A DNA stretch of 64,000 nucleotides, taken from positions 122,648,020-122,712,019 of the forward strand of contig NC_086286.1 of assembly GCF_963924245.1 (NCBI RefSeq), written 5' to 3'. The position numbers and the translations under genes are program-made. The notes beneath the pieces were generated by a model. That model saw nothing but the letters and a program-made list of their open reading frames with translations. It made no database searches and was not told where the DNA came from. Shown here in pieces: positions 25,101 to 36,679 of the stretch. This DNA comes from Chroicocephalus ridibundus. Taxonomy: Eukaryota; Chordata; Aves; Charadriiformes; Laridae. Within the stretch, counting starts at the first letter, position 1. Each line of letters opens with the position of its first letter.

Positions 25101-28100
25101 ATGCAGCTAAATCTAATCACACATAACGATTTAGTAATTCATTTTAACACCTAGTTATTTGAAATTAAAGAAAGGATTCTGTGTTTCAAAGGTCAAAGCC
25201 AAAGCGATGTAACGTTCACTGAAGGTAAGTACACAGCAGATGACTAGAGCTAATCTCCCAAGATCTGGGCCCTTAGATGTGGATTTACCCTGGAAGCACA
25301 GCTCCCTGTGCATCCCAACTACAACAGGCACATCCAAAAACGTACAAATGTTTTCATCTGCCTCTGTGATTTGCTACAAATATACTGCAATTCTGTTCCA
25401 TGTTCCTGTGTTGAAGTACTTTCATCTCTGTTTAGGTTGCGTTTTGGACCCTTGCTTTCATACTCTCTTATCCTTCCATTTACAAGAAAATCATGGAAGA
25501 CCTGACTTCTGTTTTTGGCAAAGCAGGTAATAAATCTGATCGCATCCGTCTGGAACCTAGAAATTATTGATTCTGTGTCGGCCCAACACACGGCCAGTGG
25601 TCCATGGCTGGGAATAATGAATGTTGCTGCTGAGGGTACTACTGATAACATAGAGTTCAGCTCTGAGTTCTTTACTCTGTATAGGCTCAAGACATATTTT
25701 TAAGCAAAAACACCTTTGATGTTATCACAAGAAAAAGAACCATATGTACCTGTCCCTTCATTCCACACCGATCATTTAGATCTAGATTTGTATTGACCAG
25801 CCTCATGGTTTTTTCATGCCTCTATGATAGGGTCAGATGAGGTTTTTCAATTCAGCTGCTTTTCATGGTGTGATGTTCACCAGAGTTACAGGTATTCTGT
25901 GGAAAAACAGGTCAGGAACTGTTCTCTTTTCTCTCATCTGAGGCCAGTTTGTCCGGCACGAGTCACCCCCACATGACTAATCTCTTTCCTTCAAAAATCA
26001 GTCACCCACTGGGAGCAGTCACTCACATATGCACTCCCTTGAACCCTGCTTAGACTTTCCTGTAAGACTCTTAGTTGGCATGGATCAAAACCACATCAAG
26101 GAACATGTCAATCATTAACCAATAAGGATAATCATGAACCAGTGCTTAAGCCTTTCTCCTGGCCCCGTTTCATTTGCTGGTGTTAACATAGCCCAAGAGC
26201 TCTTGGTGCCTACAGTCCCTGAGATTTCCATGCAGCGTCCTACCAAAGTAGTGAAAAAGTCCAGGGACTCTTAACTTCCAAGATGACCTTCGTTTGGCCT
26301 CTTCTGGCCAATACCATACCTACAGCTACCTTAGAGTTATTAAATTCTCTTCAACAGCTTTTCTTAATTGTACTGATTTTGGTCCATTTATTTACTTTGA
26401 AATATAAAGAAAACTTCTGGGTAAAAAGTCTTAAAGTCTTGAGGTATTGTATCAGAAGGTCTAAAGCAAAACATGTCAGCATGTACCAAAACAAGTATGG
26501 AATCTAATTTTTACACAGAGTCTTCTTTCTCATGCCACAACAGGTAAAGATAAAATAGAAGTGTCTGAAGAGGAGCTTAAGAAGCTCCCTTTTATTAAAT
26601 GGTGCACTTTGGAAGCCATACGGCTGAGGTCCCCAGGTGCAATCACCAAGAAAGTAGTAAATCCAATAAAAATTCAGGTGAGTTTTATTGGTTTTTGGTT
26701 TTCCCCAAAAGGATACAAAAAGATGATTTTGCTTGGAAAGGGGCCTCCTAAAAGATCTGGATAAAATTAAAATAGTAGAGATATTCCACAATCTCACTTA
26801 TATATTCTGTTTGGGTTTAACAGATTTATTCAACATCATTAATTTAATCACCATTAATTTAAGAGTGATTTTGCTTCTCTTGCTCGCAGTCTTACCTTCG
26901 ATTTTGAATTTACTTTAGATTTAATTGAATTGAGGTGAAGATACTGTGCAGATGGTATATGAAATAGTAATCAGACACAACAAATACAGTAGAAGGGACC
27001 ACAATTTAGTAACTGGTAAAACTCATTTTCTGTTTGTCCTCCTCACTGCCATTCCGAAGGGAAGTGCCAGCGTTCAGGAGTCTAACAAATAAATGTTTGG
27101 GAGAAAAACATTCCCTTAAGGAATCACCACTCATGCCTATTTAAGAAATTACGAAAGTCCCATAAAGGTCTACTGTCATATAAGACTTTCTATGAATTTC
27201 TTTGCATTTTGAAGGAAGCGCTTAACAAAAGATTTAGCAACAAATACCAGTTCATACGATACATCAAGAAGCAGGAAAGACAGAAATAATGTTTCTATTA
27301 TTTCTCTACCTGAGAAACCAAATTAGAACAAAAACAGTCTTTCCACGTTCTCCACTGTTTAAATCTTACTTATGGAGAAAAGGCCAATGGCAAGAAGAAG
27401 CTTCAAACATGTAATATGTCCACCACGGCTTCACCACTGTCACTTGCCCTCTGTTAGGACCTTCTACTGATGGAAGAGAAGTACTAAGGAAGGACTGTTT
27501 TGTTAGTTGAACCTGTGATTTTCTCTTTTCTTAGAGTTTTTTTCTCCTTTTCAGAATTACATCGTCCCTGCAGGTGACATGCTGATGTTGTCGCCATATT
27601 GGTTACACAGGAATCCAAAATATTTTCCTGACCCAGAAATGTTCAAACCGGTAAGTCGTCATTCTTACCGTGGGTATTTTGCTGTCTTTTCTCCTCTTCA
27701 CTTATTTCACAATAAAAGCACATGGATAAATTGGCTTAAAGTTGGGTATTCCCCATTGTCTGCAGGATGGCCTTGTATACAGAGAAGATGTGCAAAAAAC
27801 AGAGCCTGTAGGAATAAGCAAGACTTTAAAGTTCAGTTATATATTCCAAATAATATGGTACTATTTTATATCACTTTGATCTTGATCCAAAACCTACCAT
27901 GGAAGGACCCCACCAATTTCACTTTTGAACCCAACTCCAAGAACTCTCCTCTCACTGTCATCACAGACTCATAGAATGTGTTGGGTTGGAAGGCACTTTT
28001 AAAGGTCATCTAGTCCAAGCCCCCTGCAGTCAGCAGGGACATCTTCAACTAGATCAGGTTGCTCAGAGCCTCATCCAGCCTGGCCTTGAATGTCTCCAGG

Positions 28101-31100
28101 GATGGGGCCTCCACCACCTCTCTGGGCAACCTGGGCCAGGGTCTCACCACCCTCAGTGTAAAGAACTTCTTCCTAATGTCTCATCTAACCCTGCCCTGCT
28201 CTAGTTTAAACCATTGCCCCTCGTCCTATCACTACATGCCCTTGCAAACAGCCCCTCCCCAGCTTTCCTGTAGGCCCCCTTCAGGGACTGGAAGGCCACT
28301 ATAAGGTCTCCCCGGGGCCTTCTCTTCTCCAGGCTGAACAACCCCAACTCTCTCAGCCTGTCATTTGTTTGTGTAGCTCATCTCCACATATTTACTCAGG
28401 CTTATTGGTCTTTCCAGTCAGATGGTTTCTGGTAGGTATTAGCTCTTCTAATTCAGTAGCTGATCTAGGGTTTCTTGATTATTATTCCACTCCAGGTGGC
28501 CGTGTGGGCAGGCTTGTAACTGCTCTTTTTAGCACCATCCGCTATAGAATGGTTGGTCGTTTTTATAGAAATACATCAAGGAGTAATTTAAACAAAACTT
28601 CCCTTCTAGAAAACTCTTTACCAATTTGAAATCCCTCATAACAATTCCTGCCTGTTTGAAACCCTAAACAGAAACCTTGATGTAGCGCCTTATTTCTTTA
28701 GTAACTTTATTCCTAAGAAGCGAGATAGCTTGTTTTATAGAAACTCACCCTTTTTCCATGAAGAATGGGTGAGTACCCCTTGCACATTGCCATTCCAAAT
28801 GGTAATCGCCTTGCTTTGTCACCACTGAGATTTTTTTTCTTGCTTTTATTGGATTTTGATACTAACAGGTTTCCTCTTCAGAAAGCTCTAAACAGCCCAA
28901 GCTGAAAAAAATCCAAAATAAAAACACAAGATTACATCTTCTCTAAGATGGCTCCATCAGAGGAGTTAGCCACCATCAACTTGGCAAGGTGTTACTTGAA
29001 GGCTTTGGTAGAGTTGCGCCGAGTTTCTGGAGGCTGGTGTGGTTTATCACCCAGCATTCAAGAGATTTACTGCTGTCAGTGTCACCCACCCAAACTTCGG
29101 CCCATATTGCCTCGTTCCTTTTCTCTGAAAGCAACTCAGGGTGGAGGAAGGAGCCCCGTGGGTACAGACAGGCTGGTTTTGTTGAGAAGAGTTCATTTTG
29201 TCACACGCTGGCTTGCACCTGTGAATGGGGCTGGGCAACGCTTGCCTTTCTCCTGCGTGACAGCGCACGCACCTTCCATTTATCTGTGCACAGCGTCTTA
29301 GAAATGGTTTGTGTGCAAGATGCGCATGAGCCGTTTGCGTGCTGGGATACAATTTTGTGGCTGAGGGAAGGTACTGGTTGAAAATTTACTTTGAATGTGC
29401 ATGTATTTAAAAGGAGAAGGCCACATTTTTACGGGCGTTTCGATAGCTCAAGACGCAGGATTTAGAAAAACGGGGAGGTATATAGGAAGAATACTTTTGG
29501 AGCGATTTTGAAAAGCCTTCCAGCACTAACTATGTTTCAAATGGGACCCTCATTTCTTTCCCTGAGGTAACGCTGACTTTTGAATCCAGACTCTAACACT
29601 AACAGGTTGAATGCAAAAAATGGCATTAGTGCAACTTTGTATTGAGGATTAGCTGTCCAAGGTCATTTTTAGCTCAGAGAAATAAAGTTAAGCTTTATTT
29701 ATATAAGTCTCTTTTGGAAAAAAAAAAGTTTCTTCCCACAGGATCGTTGGAAAGAGGCAAATTTAGAGAAGAATGCTTTCTTGGACAGCTTTGTGGCATT
29801 CGGAGGAGGGAAGCATCAGTGTCCAGGAAGGTCAGTGAAACAGCTGGGGTTTATTTATTCCCAAACCCTGCAGAGAACAACTCTCTTGAACTGGGCTCTT
29901 ACACTTGGACATAAAATGTTTTCATTGCTTTGCTCTTTCTAAGTCCCCTAATGTTCAGTATTACTTGGACCTTGTTTAAACTGATTTGAAAGTGGTTTCA
30001 TTCCTGGAAAAGACAGGTTAAGTCACGACGTAAAAGCAGAATCTGAGACTAGCCTATCGAGAGATATCCCCCAGGGAGGACAGTCAGCCTAGCTCTGCTG
30101 CTGCTGAGGCACCTTTTCATCAAGGGAGAGTTCTTCCACTTACAAACATGCCAGTTTATAGATGCAGGCATTTAGGTCGCCATAAACAGCTCTAAACTAA
30201 CCTAAAGAACATTTCTCTGGTCTGAGACTCTCTTTCCATCCTCTATCATGCCATTGACATCTTTGCTAATCTTCAAATGTCTTAAGTGGCTCCTCTGTTT
30301 AAATCTTGTCTTTGCATTAGGGCCCATGCAACTGTGTGATGGTTTGAATTGCAGATCCCGTCTCTCTTCCCTCCTCCAGCAATGCCAGCCTCGGTGCTTC
30401 CTGCATTCCTTCTGCTGTTTTCTCTGCTGTCCCTTTTCCTGGAACCAGTCCCAGGGAGACGGCTGCTCCTCGTTTCTGTGTTCAAACATCTCTATGCTCA
30501 ATTCTCTGCCTTCAAAACCTGGTCTCCTCTAGGAAGCAAATAACCAAGAATCCTTAAAACTGGTCAGTTTAACTCAAGAGTCCCATGTGGATCGAGGAAT
30601 CCAGAGGGTGTTGCAGAGGATCTGCGGTCTTGAATCTGCAGCCTATAGCAGGCTGGACATGACTGTCAGATAAACTTTGTGAAGGCATTAAAGACGTAAA
30701 CAAAATGAATTAAAATGCATTCAACCATTTAGGCTTGCCGGAGGAAAGTGCTCACTCACTGCTCTACCTCTGTGACTTGTACCGTATTCCTGAGCTCAAT
30801 ACGAGCCCAGGCTCACTCCCAGCCAGGGCGACAGCAGAATTCACAAGAGGCATCCGCAGGTCCAGGACAAGCTGCAAAACAATGTTTCTGAAAGCTGCTT
30901 GTTTATATATACTGACCTAATTCTTTGTTCAGGCTGTTCTCTGGACTCTGATAATATCTTTAAAATAAGTTTGTGGTTGGAAAGAAAATTATAACGTTTC
31001 TGCGTAGGCAACGGATGGAGAATCTTTTTCTTGCTGACGGACAAAAAGTCCTTTCAAAAGCCTTTGGCAGCCTACTTGGTAACACACACCTTCCTGCTTT

Positions 31101-34100
31101 TCAGCAATCATTCTAAAAGAATAATGTTGTGGTCTTAGAAGAAAGGAAATCAAATCAAGGGATGTATTTAGATCCTATGTTGCAGATTTCTTTGGTATGA
31201 CTGAATGAAACAAAGATATTCAAGTTTAAAATGCATTTTCATTTACTTCGGTACTGGGATTTATAAATGAAATCTGTTCAACTTTTAATTTCTCCGTTGC
31301 AAAAGTTCATAATGAAATTAAAAGACAATTTAATCGAACAAAGCTAGAAAATAACTAACTTGTCAAATATTCTAGCAAACTGGCATGGGGAGAGCTCTCG
31401 CAAAGCCATTTGTGTGCCATCTTTTTTACCTACAGGAAAAATTCGATGGCAGTGAAGCTACTTTTATCTAACCAGGTGACTATTGCCTGTGCGACCGTGC
31501 TTATCTTGCCTGGCTCTGTCTGCTGTCTCCCATCTTATGCTGACTTCGTAAACCCTTCAGCACAACGGCCCTGATTTCGTTCTCAGATTCCATTTACTGC
31601 TGGACCTCAGTCCACAGCTGGGCTCCTGGTCTCCAGCACAACACCAATACATAGCAGTGCACTGGGGGCGAGATTTCAGAAAGCACATCTTTGTCGCTAA
31701 ATAAAACAGGAAGGCATCAGTGCCTCAGAGTTTTTACAGGAAAACTGCTCTAGGACTCAGTCATGAATACGACGGGCAGGTGGGAACTAAGGGGCATTTA
31801 GCTGCAAGAAAGCTCATGGTTTCTGCTCAGTACAAGGTGCTGTGGGAGAGAGGGATGCACTGGGACTCTGCAGTCCTGCCTTTCACTCCCAGGCTGTCCC
31901 TCTGCCCGCCCTCAGATGTGTGTGTTACTTGTCATCCTTGTGTCTCAGCATCTCTGTTTGCAGAGCAGAGTAACAGCAGCAGCCTGCTGGGAGAAGCACT
32001 TTGAGATCTAGCGGTGAGCCGTGCTGCAGTCAGTTACGGGTTACATCCGTTGTCGCGCAGAGGCAGATGAACCCCGCCATGGGTACGGAGGTGTCAGAGC
32101 TGGCCAGCTTGCATCCGGCTGTGTTTGAAGGACAGAGCCCTGTAAATGCAGCATTTCCACTTTCAGGCCAACCGAGAGGCATTTTGGCATTTGGCCACAT
32201 CGTCTGTGCCAAACCACTGAGGTTCAGAGGCAGGACCTCAGGCACCAGGAGCCCAGGACCACACAGTGCAACCAGTGCAATGACTGTAAGGAGCCCACCT
32301 TTGTACAGTGCACTGGCACAGAGTTTGGGCTAGCAAGTCCTGCCTGACCTGAGCTAATTTCCATTGAAATATCTCTGCACTGCATTCCCCCGAGCTCAAG
32401 GTCACCAAAAGCTCCCTACCTCAAGGTAATTCCAGTGTGAAATCACAGAGATAATTTGGGTTTGAAGCTATGCCAAAACCAACAAGCATCCTCCCACTCC
32501 GGAGCACAGGGCGCAGATCTGGATGGCTCTGCAGGAGTTAGCCTGCGTCTCGCGGGGCTTATTAGCTTCCTCTTCACACCTGCCAGGCCAAATCCAGCCT
32601 GACGCCATGTGCCGTCGTGTGGCCTTCTCCCCAGTGAATTCCCCAATAGCTGCTTTCTCCAAGTTTTCCAGCATCTCTCAGAGAATGGAAAATAAACTGT
32701 GTAGAAGAGCAAGGTAGTAGTACTATTTTAACTAGGTATTTAAGACTTGGGTCTGGATTCTGCAAGTGAGTAATCCCTTGACCCGGCATAGGTACATGGT
32801 AGTGCCTGAATGCAGAAAGCTCTTGTATGGATCGACTTTAAAAAACAACAGCCTGGAGGAGTTCACCTGCAGTTATCTGAAATCTTCTCCGGACTGACTA
32901 AAAAAGACCTTTCTTGAGAGTGTCACAGAAAAAAAAAAAATCCTGCCCTTGGGTCTCATACTGCATTCTAACGCTGACGCATTAAATAATAACTCCCGCT
33001 GTCACAGCCACTCTGATGTCACCAGGCTCCCAGCTGTATTATATAACTTTATATAGCACAATTAGTCATATAGCCTTTTCTATATCTGACTGTCTTCTCA
33101 CTCCTGTGAAGTTATTTCAAGTCGGCAAGCGTTAGAAGAACATAAATGTTTGTACAGTGGAAAAAACCATAATGATAAGGGGCTGTTCTAAAATAGGGTG
33201 TCAGAGGGATACTGTCGGTTTAACGTTTCACGGGAAAGAAGGGGCAGCCGCTACATTCACGTTCTTTGCTGAGTAACGAAGCTGAACAAAGCTACAGCAT
33301 ATTTTCCTGCTGGAGATAAACTTTCAGGCAGGACTGAAGCATGGAATGTAAAATGTGTCAAAGACACCTTGTTTCTTACCTGATGATAACACACGTGTGA
33401 TGGTGAGGCTGGATGCCCAATGTTTTCCTCCCTTTTCTTGCAGGTGGTTTGCTATCATGGAAATCCAATTGTTCGTTGTGCTATTCCTATACAAATATGA
33501 ATTTGTGCTTTTGGATGCGGTACCAAAGGAGGTAAAAGATCCATGCGTTTGTATGGCATTCCGCGTCTTTATATCCTTCATTCATCACACTCAGCTGAAC
33601 AACTGTGCTCAACTACGGTTATCTATAATGAAGCAAATTTTTGAGAGGAGCGTTAATAAAACATGTAATGAGTAAATTGATCTTCTTTTAGCTCAGGGAA
33701 CCCAGAGTAACTCCAGCAATGTTAGTGGGGCTGCGCTATCCATACAATAATGCACCCACAAGAGTATTTTGTCTCATCGTTGCCTAATCATTACAAGAGA
33801 TTTTATAACTGCTTTCTGCCACTCACAAAAACAATGAATATGGAACTGGATTATTAATACTTTAAAGATATGAAATGAGATGCATGGCATGGGCTTTGTA
33901 TGATTGCCCTTTAGGCTGGAAGTTGGAAGCTCGGAGAACTTAATTCCTCTGCTCTCCTTGAAGAACATGAGATGTTGATCTCAAGTAGTGGTGGAAAGCC
34001 CACCCAGAATATGGAGGAAGGTTGCCTCTTCCTGATGGATGCTGTGTTGCCATGCCAGCTCTCACTGGAGTTGATTGTAATTTGGGTCCGCACCCACAGG

Positions 34101-34415
34101 CAATTATGCTGATGAAGATATTCAAAACCATTAGAGTTTCTTAAGATCACATGTGTCATCCTCTGTCAGAGTGAGTGGAATAAAAAATAATCCTTAAGGC
34201 ACTAGTCAGTGGCTTCAGCAAAGCCAAGAAATACTCCCAGTATTTAGTCCAAGAATATGTTTATATCTTAATATTAAAGCATGATGATGATTCCATTAAC
34301 TGAACTAACTTAAATGTTTCTACTGATTTTCTTCTTTTTGCAGAGCCCTTTACATTTGGTGGGGACACAGCAACCCATGGCACCATTCCGGATCCAGTAT
34401 AAATGCCGGGAATGA
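9966..34415 (+). CDS. CYP39A1: CYP39A1, oxysterol 7-alpha-hydroxylase (complete, 12 exons)
   Basis: Coding exons: 9966-10142, 17541-17676, 18982-19156, 21062-21211, 21841-21934, 23431-23529, 25436-25526, 26544-26677, 27555-27650, 29742-29830, 33444-33531 and 34344-34415. They sum to 1401 bases (466 residues plus stop, against about 469 in human), all with AG/GT borders and consistent phases. The N-terminus is a membrane anchor (residues 3-20, LALLLAAILGLLIVKAVL) followed by PPCIRGWIPWFG. The I-helix region has WASQANAVP (269-277), lacking the usual acid-alcohol pair, as in the CYP7/CYP8 relatives. The ExxR motif is E331-A-I-R334, and the haem-binding loop FGGGKHQCPGR (404-414) carries the iron ligand C411. 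Family knowledge: an ER-bound P450 that 7-alpha-hydroxylates 24-hydroxycholesterol in bile-acid synthesis. The start has a strong context (A at -3, G at +4). The gene is intact. RCAN2 follows on the same strand. Confidence 0.97.
11446..11835 (+). repeat. CR1 LINE 3' segment in CYP39A1 intron 1
   Basis: Runs from GGGGTTGTTCAGCCTGGAGA through AGCATTGGAACAGGCTTCCC and GGTTGGACTCGATGATCTGA to the tail ATTCTATGATTCTATG. About 390 bp, plus orientation, with a well-preserved 3' end. Confidence 0.93.
15335..15615. repeat. AT-rich low-complexity tract in CYP39A1 intron 1
   Basis: About 280 bp almost entirely of A and T, with repeated TATTTTAATA and ATAAATATA words, presumably grown from a TATTTTAA-type simple repeat. 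It has no coding content. Confidence 0.85.
16397..16448. repeat. Perfect 15-bp hairpin plus third copy of one arm
   Basis: AGCTTTTAATGAAAC (16397-16411) and GTTTCATTAAAAGCT (16421-16435) are perfect inverted repeats around nine bases. GTTTCATTAAAAG recurs directly at 16436-16448. It lies in CYP39A1 intron 1, 1.1 kb before exon 2. Confidence 0.85.
17541..17676 (+). CDS. CYP39A1: CYP39A1 coding exon 2
   Basis: After TTTGTTCCAG it reads HGPVFTIFALGKRYTFVTDE, then EGSEAFFKSKDLNFERAVQP and AVENA, with one base of codon 105 before GTAAAT. This is the beta-1 sheet and B-helix part of the P450 fold. It follows a 7.4 kb first intron. Confidence 0.96.
18238..18608 (-). repeat. CR1 LINE 3' segment in CYP39A1 intron 2
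   Basis: Opens TCATAGAATCACAGAATCCC and continues with GGTTGCTCAGAGCTGTGTCC and CTTCTCTTCTCCAGGCTGAA, the reverse complement of a CR1 3' body. About 370 bp, ending 370 bp before exon 3. Confidence 0.92.
18982..19156 (+). CDS. CYP39A1: CYP39A1 coding exon 3
   Basis: After TTTGTGTTTAG it completes V105 and reads SVPAEAFYQNHSNLYSMMKG, then KMGPSNLHMFTGTLCKELQE and so on to DLNDLV plus AG of Arg163. The segment aligns with mammalian LHEKLYIMLKGKMGTVNLHQ. The donor is TTAG|GTAAGG. Confidence 0.96.
20056..20101. repeat. 18-bp minisatellite, 2.5 copies
   Basis: GGCGTGGGTGCCCATGGT occurs twice perfectly in tandem (20056-20073, 20074-20091), followed by a partial third unit with one change. It lies in CYP39A1 intron 3. 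Confidence 0.9.
21062..21211 (+). CDS. CYP39A1: CYP39A1 coding exon 4
   Basis: After CCTTGCAG it completes Arg163 and encodes YVMYPAVVNTLFGKGICPTS through YDEDFEYASQMPECFL, plus AG of Arg213. The donor is TGAG|GTAACG. Confidence 0.96.
21393..21425 (+). repeat. Short CR1-like remnant
   Basis: GAGCATTGGAACAGGCTGCC followed by CAGGGAAGTGG matches a conserved CR1 3' block in plus orientation. Only about 33 bp are recognisable, in CYP39A1 intron 4. Confidence 0.55.
21841..21934 (+). CDS. CYP39A1: CYP39A1 coding exon 5
   Basis: After TTTCTTTACAG it completes Arg213 and encodes NWSKSKKWLLKLFEKVVSDA then EKTNPSETTSK. The donor is CAAG|GTAAAC, in phase 0. NWSKSKKW is nearly identical to mammals, while the Lys/Thr-rich end is the variable G-H loop. 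Confidence 0.95.
23431..23529 (+). CDS. CYP39A1: CYP39A1 coding exon 6 (I-helix)
   Basis: Thirty-three codons from TLLQHLLDNLQGKHLGPNYG to LLMLWASQANAVP, ending CCT|GTAAGT. Human has LLLLWASLSNAVP at the same place, so the I-helix oxygen-binding region is conserved. It has Asn-Ala in place of the usual Asp-Thr pair. Confidence 0.96.
25436..25526 (+). CDS. CYP39A1: CYP39A1 coding exon 7
   Basis: After CTGTTTAG it reads VAFWTLAFILSYPSIYKKIM, EDLTSVFGKA and one base of Gly308. The donor is GCAG|GTAATA. This is the end of the I-helix and the J-helix. Confidence 0.96.
26544..26677 (+). CDS. CYP39A1: CYP39A1 coding exon 8 (K-helix, ExxR)
   Basis: After GCCACAACAG it completes Gly308 and reads KDKIEVSEEELKKLPFIKWC, then TLEAIRLRSPGAITKKVVNP and IKIQ. 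E331 and R334 form the invariant P450 ExxR pair. The donor is CAG|GTGAGT. Confidence 0.96.
27555..27650 (+). CDS. CYP39A1: CYP39A1 coding exon 9
   Basis: Thirty-two codons, NYIVPAGDMLMLSPYWLHRN then PKYFPDPEMFKP, between CTTTTCAG and GTAAGT. This region precedes the PERF-like KPDRW, which is completed by the next exon. Confidence 0.96.
27968..28363 (-). repeat. CR1 LINE 3' segment in CYP39A1 intron 9
   Basis: Starts TCATAGAATGTGTTGGGTTG and runs through CATCCAGCCTGGCCTTGAAT and TTCTCCAGGCTGAACAACCC to CTCTCAGCCTGTC. About 395 bp in minus orientation, 320 bp after exon 9. Confidence 0.92.
29742..29830 (+). CDS. CYP39A1: CYP39A1 coding exon 10 (haem-binding loop)
   Basis: After TCTTCCCACAG it reads DRWKEANLEKNAFLDSFVAF then GGGKHQCPG plus AG of Arg414. 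Cys411 is the axial haem ligand and FxxGxxxCxG is complete. The donor is GAAG|GTCAGT. Confidence 0.96.
33444..33531 (+). CDS. CYP39A1: CYP39A1 coding exon 11
   Basis: After TTTCTTGCAG it completes Arg414 and reads WFAIMEIQLFVVLFLYKYEF then VLLDAVPKE, the L-helix. Two adjacent GT choices exist (AAGGA|GGTAAAAG); only GAG|GTAAAA keeps the frame into exon 12. Confidence 0.95.
34344..34415 (+). CDS. CYP39A1: CYP39A1 coding exon 12 with stop
   Basis: After CTTTTTGCAG it reads SPLHLVGTQQPMAPFRIQYK then CRE and a TGA stop. LHLVG-x-x-QP and I-x-YK match the mammalian C-terminus, which ends at almost the same length. Confidence 0.95.
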   Translation, partial: SPLHLVGTQQPMAPFRIQYKCRE

Positions 34416-35055
34416 AAGCTGCCCAGCGGTAACTTACCTTCCTTTGCCAGCCACCCCTGGGTAGATGGACCACTGAGCTGTGTCCCTGTCCCACATCTTC
34501 AGATAGGTTCTCTGCCTTAACAGTTCTTAATTTAAACTTTAAATGCTGTGTATACTCTGGGTTGTGGTATGCCATACCAGTATAGTCATATCTGTGCTCC
34601 TCACCTGATTGCCTACCTCCTACCATTTAAAAACCAAGTTCTCCTGCCAAATTTGTAATTTGTGGGCCAATTATTCACAGACTTCGCAAATCTGATATAC
34701 TAAACTCAACAACCAGACATTCTGAACAAAAAGGTGCTATGTTTGGAAATCCTGCATGGAAGTTGTGCTAGAACCAGAGGAAAAGCAGGTCCCTTGGGCC
34801 AGGTCACTGTTTCCTGCAGGTCTCTTTGAACCAAGGCTAAAGTGGTGCCTGATGGAGACTCCATAGAGCTCCCTGGTGCTGGTGTGCACAAAATACAGGG
34901 CAGTGCTGAGCAGAGACCTCCGGATCAGATCTGCAGCCACGATAAACTAGCGTCACTTATTTATCACTGCCTGTGTCGCTAGGTGAAGATCTGGCCTGCT
35001 CTGCCTACAATCGGTGCCAACTTTTCGCAAATAAAATGCATTTATAATGGAAAAA
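34416..35055 (+). other. CYP39A1: CYP39A1 3' UTR (inferred)
   Basis: The sequence after the TGA stop holds no further exon. A canonical AATAAA at 35030-35035 is the first good polyadenylation signal, which predicts a 3' UTR of roughly 640 bases. The exact cleavage site is not determinable. Confidence 0.5.
35030..35035 (+). terminator. Polyadenylation signal AATAAA for CYP39A1
   Basis: An AATAAA hexamer 615 bases after the CYP39A1 stop codon. It is inferred to be functional from its position and canonical form; no transcript evidence is available here. Confidence 0.5.
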
Positions 35056-36679
35056 TTGCAAGCATGGGAAACGCTGGGGTCTTGTCCCACTGGAGCACCT
35101 AAAATTTCTGCTGAGCTTTATTTGCTCCACAGGAGTCAGAATCGGCCCTTGCGTGAACATGCAATGAAAGTTTGATCGTGATGTTTGGCTTCTAACGAAA
35201 AGCGATTGCAAGAAAAGCTATTGCTATTCATTAGACTGGTTGTCTAATATCTAGAACACTTTTGCTTTCCCTTTAACATGTCTTACTTACAGAACAAATT
35301 GCACAAACCTAAAAATATTTAATCCTATAAAGAATACCTAGTAAAAGTTGTGCGAAGAAGCTGTCAAATAAGTTCAGATACCAACACTCTAACTGCTGTC
35401 AGATTTCATATACGATAATAGCTGGCATGTATTTTTAGTCTTTTAAGTAACGATTATTCATCATTTGAGAGGTATTTGCGGAAAAACACAAGTGGACTTT
35501 CAACAGCAGTAAAAACTATGGGAATAACATCCATAGGAAAATAACGCATTGGATAAGTCATTAAATGGTTCGCATACCTCAATTATGGATAAAACAATTT
35601 AACAAGCTTTATTGATTTATATGGCTGGAAAATGATTCGTCCGACTTCTAATTTAGCTCATAACGGTTAACTCTGCAAGAGTCGCACTCTTAACTGGGGT
35701 GTCAGAATCTCTTCCATAACTGAAAACTACTCCCTTGGTTTACATATATGGTCGTTACCCAAAAGTGTATATTTTAATTGTAGAATTTGGAAATGTCCAC
35801 AATATCTGTTCAGGTATCTTGTAGCTTTGCAAAGATTTCTTTTTTTCCCAATGTACATTTATTTTTATTTCTCTGTTTAATTAACTCTGGGTTTGGGTTT
35901 TTTTGTGTGCGTGTGCAGTTTTTTTTGGTCAGGGTTTTTTCCCAAGCTCAAAAAAGGAAAATTCTGTAATGGCAAACTTGACTTTAAACTAAAAAGGTCC
36001 CTAAAGGAAAGTATTATTACCTGAAGGTCAGCATCAGTTTGGTTAGAATGAATAAAAGGCACCTGAAGCCAACTAAAAGCGAACATTTAATAACACACCA
36101 CTGCACGGGGCTTCTGATCTGTCGTAAAGAAGAGCACAATTCTGGTCTAGTTTCTGCATATTGCTGAGTTTTCCAGACTTGGTGTGATCTTGTGCCTGGT
36201 GAGAACTACGTTCTGCCTCCTTCCACATCCTGCAAGAACAGCCTGGGGACTGCGTTAGGGTATGTGATAAAAACCACATTCCCCCCCCAGAAACAGAGGA
36301 GCAAAAGCAGGTGGGGACCCTGAGCAATGCCCTGCCCAACACCTCCCAGGGCTGGCCGTGTCCAGGGGTGACAGCCACCGGCGACAACGGGAGCAGCTCC
36401 CACCTTTTGAGTTGCGGGGGGACACTGCCTGGGGGTATGGGACACGTTGTGGGCAGCTTGCACAGGACTTCTTACGGGATGTTTAGGGGAGGAAGCAACG
36501 GTGGGAAAAGGGAGGGATCAAGGTAGGTTGAGGAGGAACAAACATGGAAAAAAAAGAGGGATAAGGGGATAAAAGAGGTTAGTTGCATGTAAACAGTTGC
36601 TGACTGGTATGCTTGTGCCTGATCAGTGCAGTCTGTCCTGTCTTCTTCCTACTCTCCATTTTCAGATCTTTTCCTGGGT

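Noticed and set aside
27579..27974. 131-codon ORF at CYP39A1 exon 9
   Set aside because: Only the first part is exon 9. The rest reads past the clear CCG|GTAAGT donor into the intron.
28948..29381. Two overlapping plus-strand ORFs of 117 and 130 codons in CYP39A1 intron 9
   Set aside because: They lie between exons 9 and 10, the CYP39A1 frame does not need them, and neither has a recognisable family or a good splice context.
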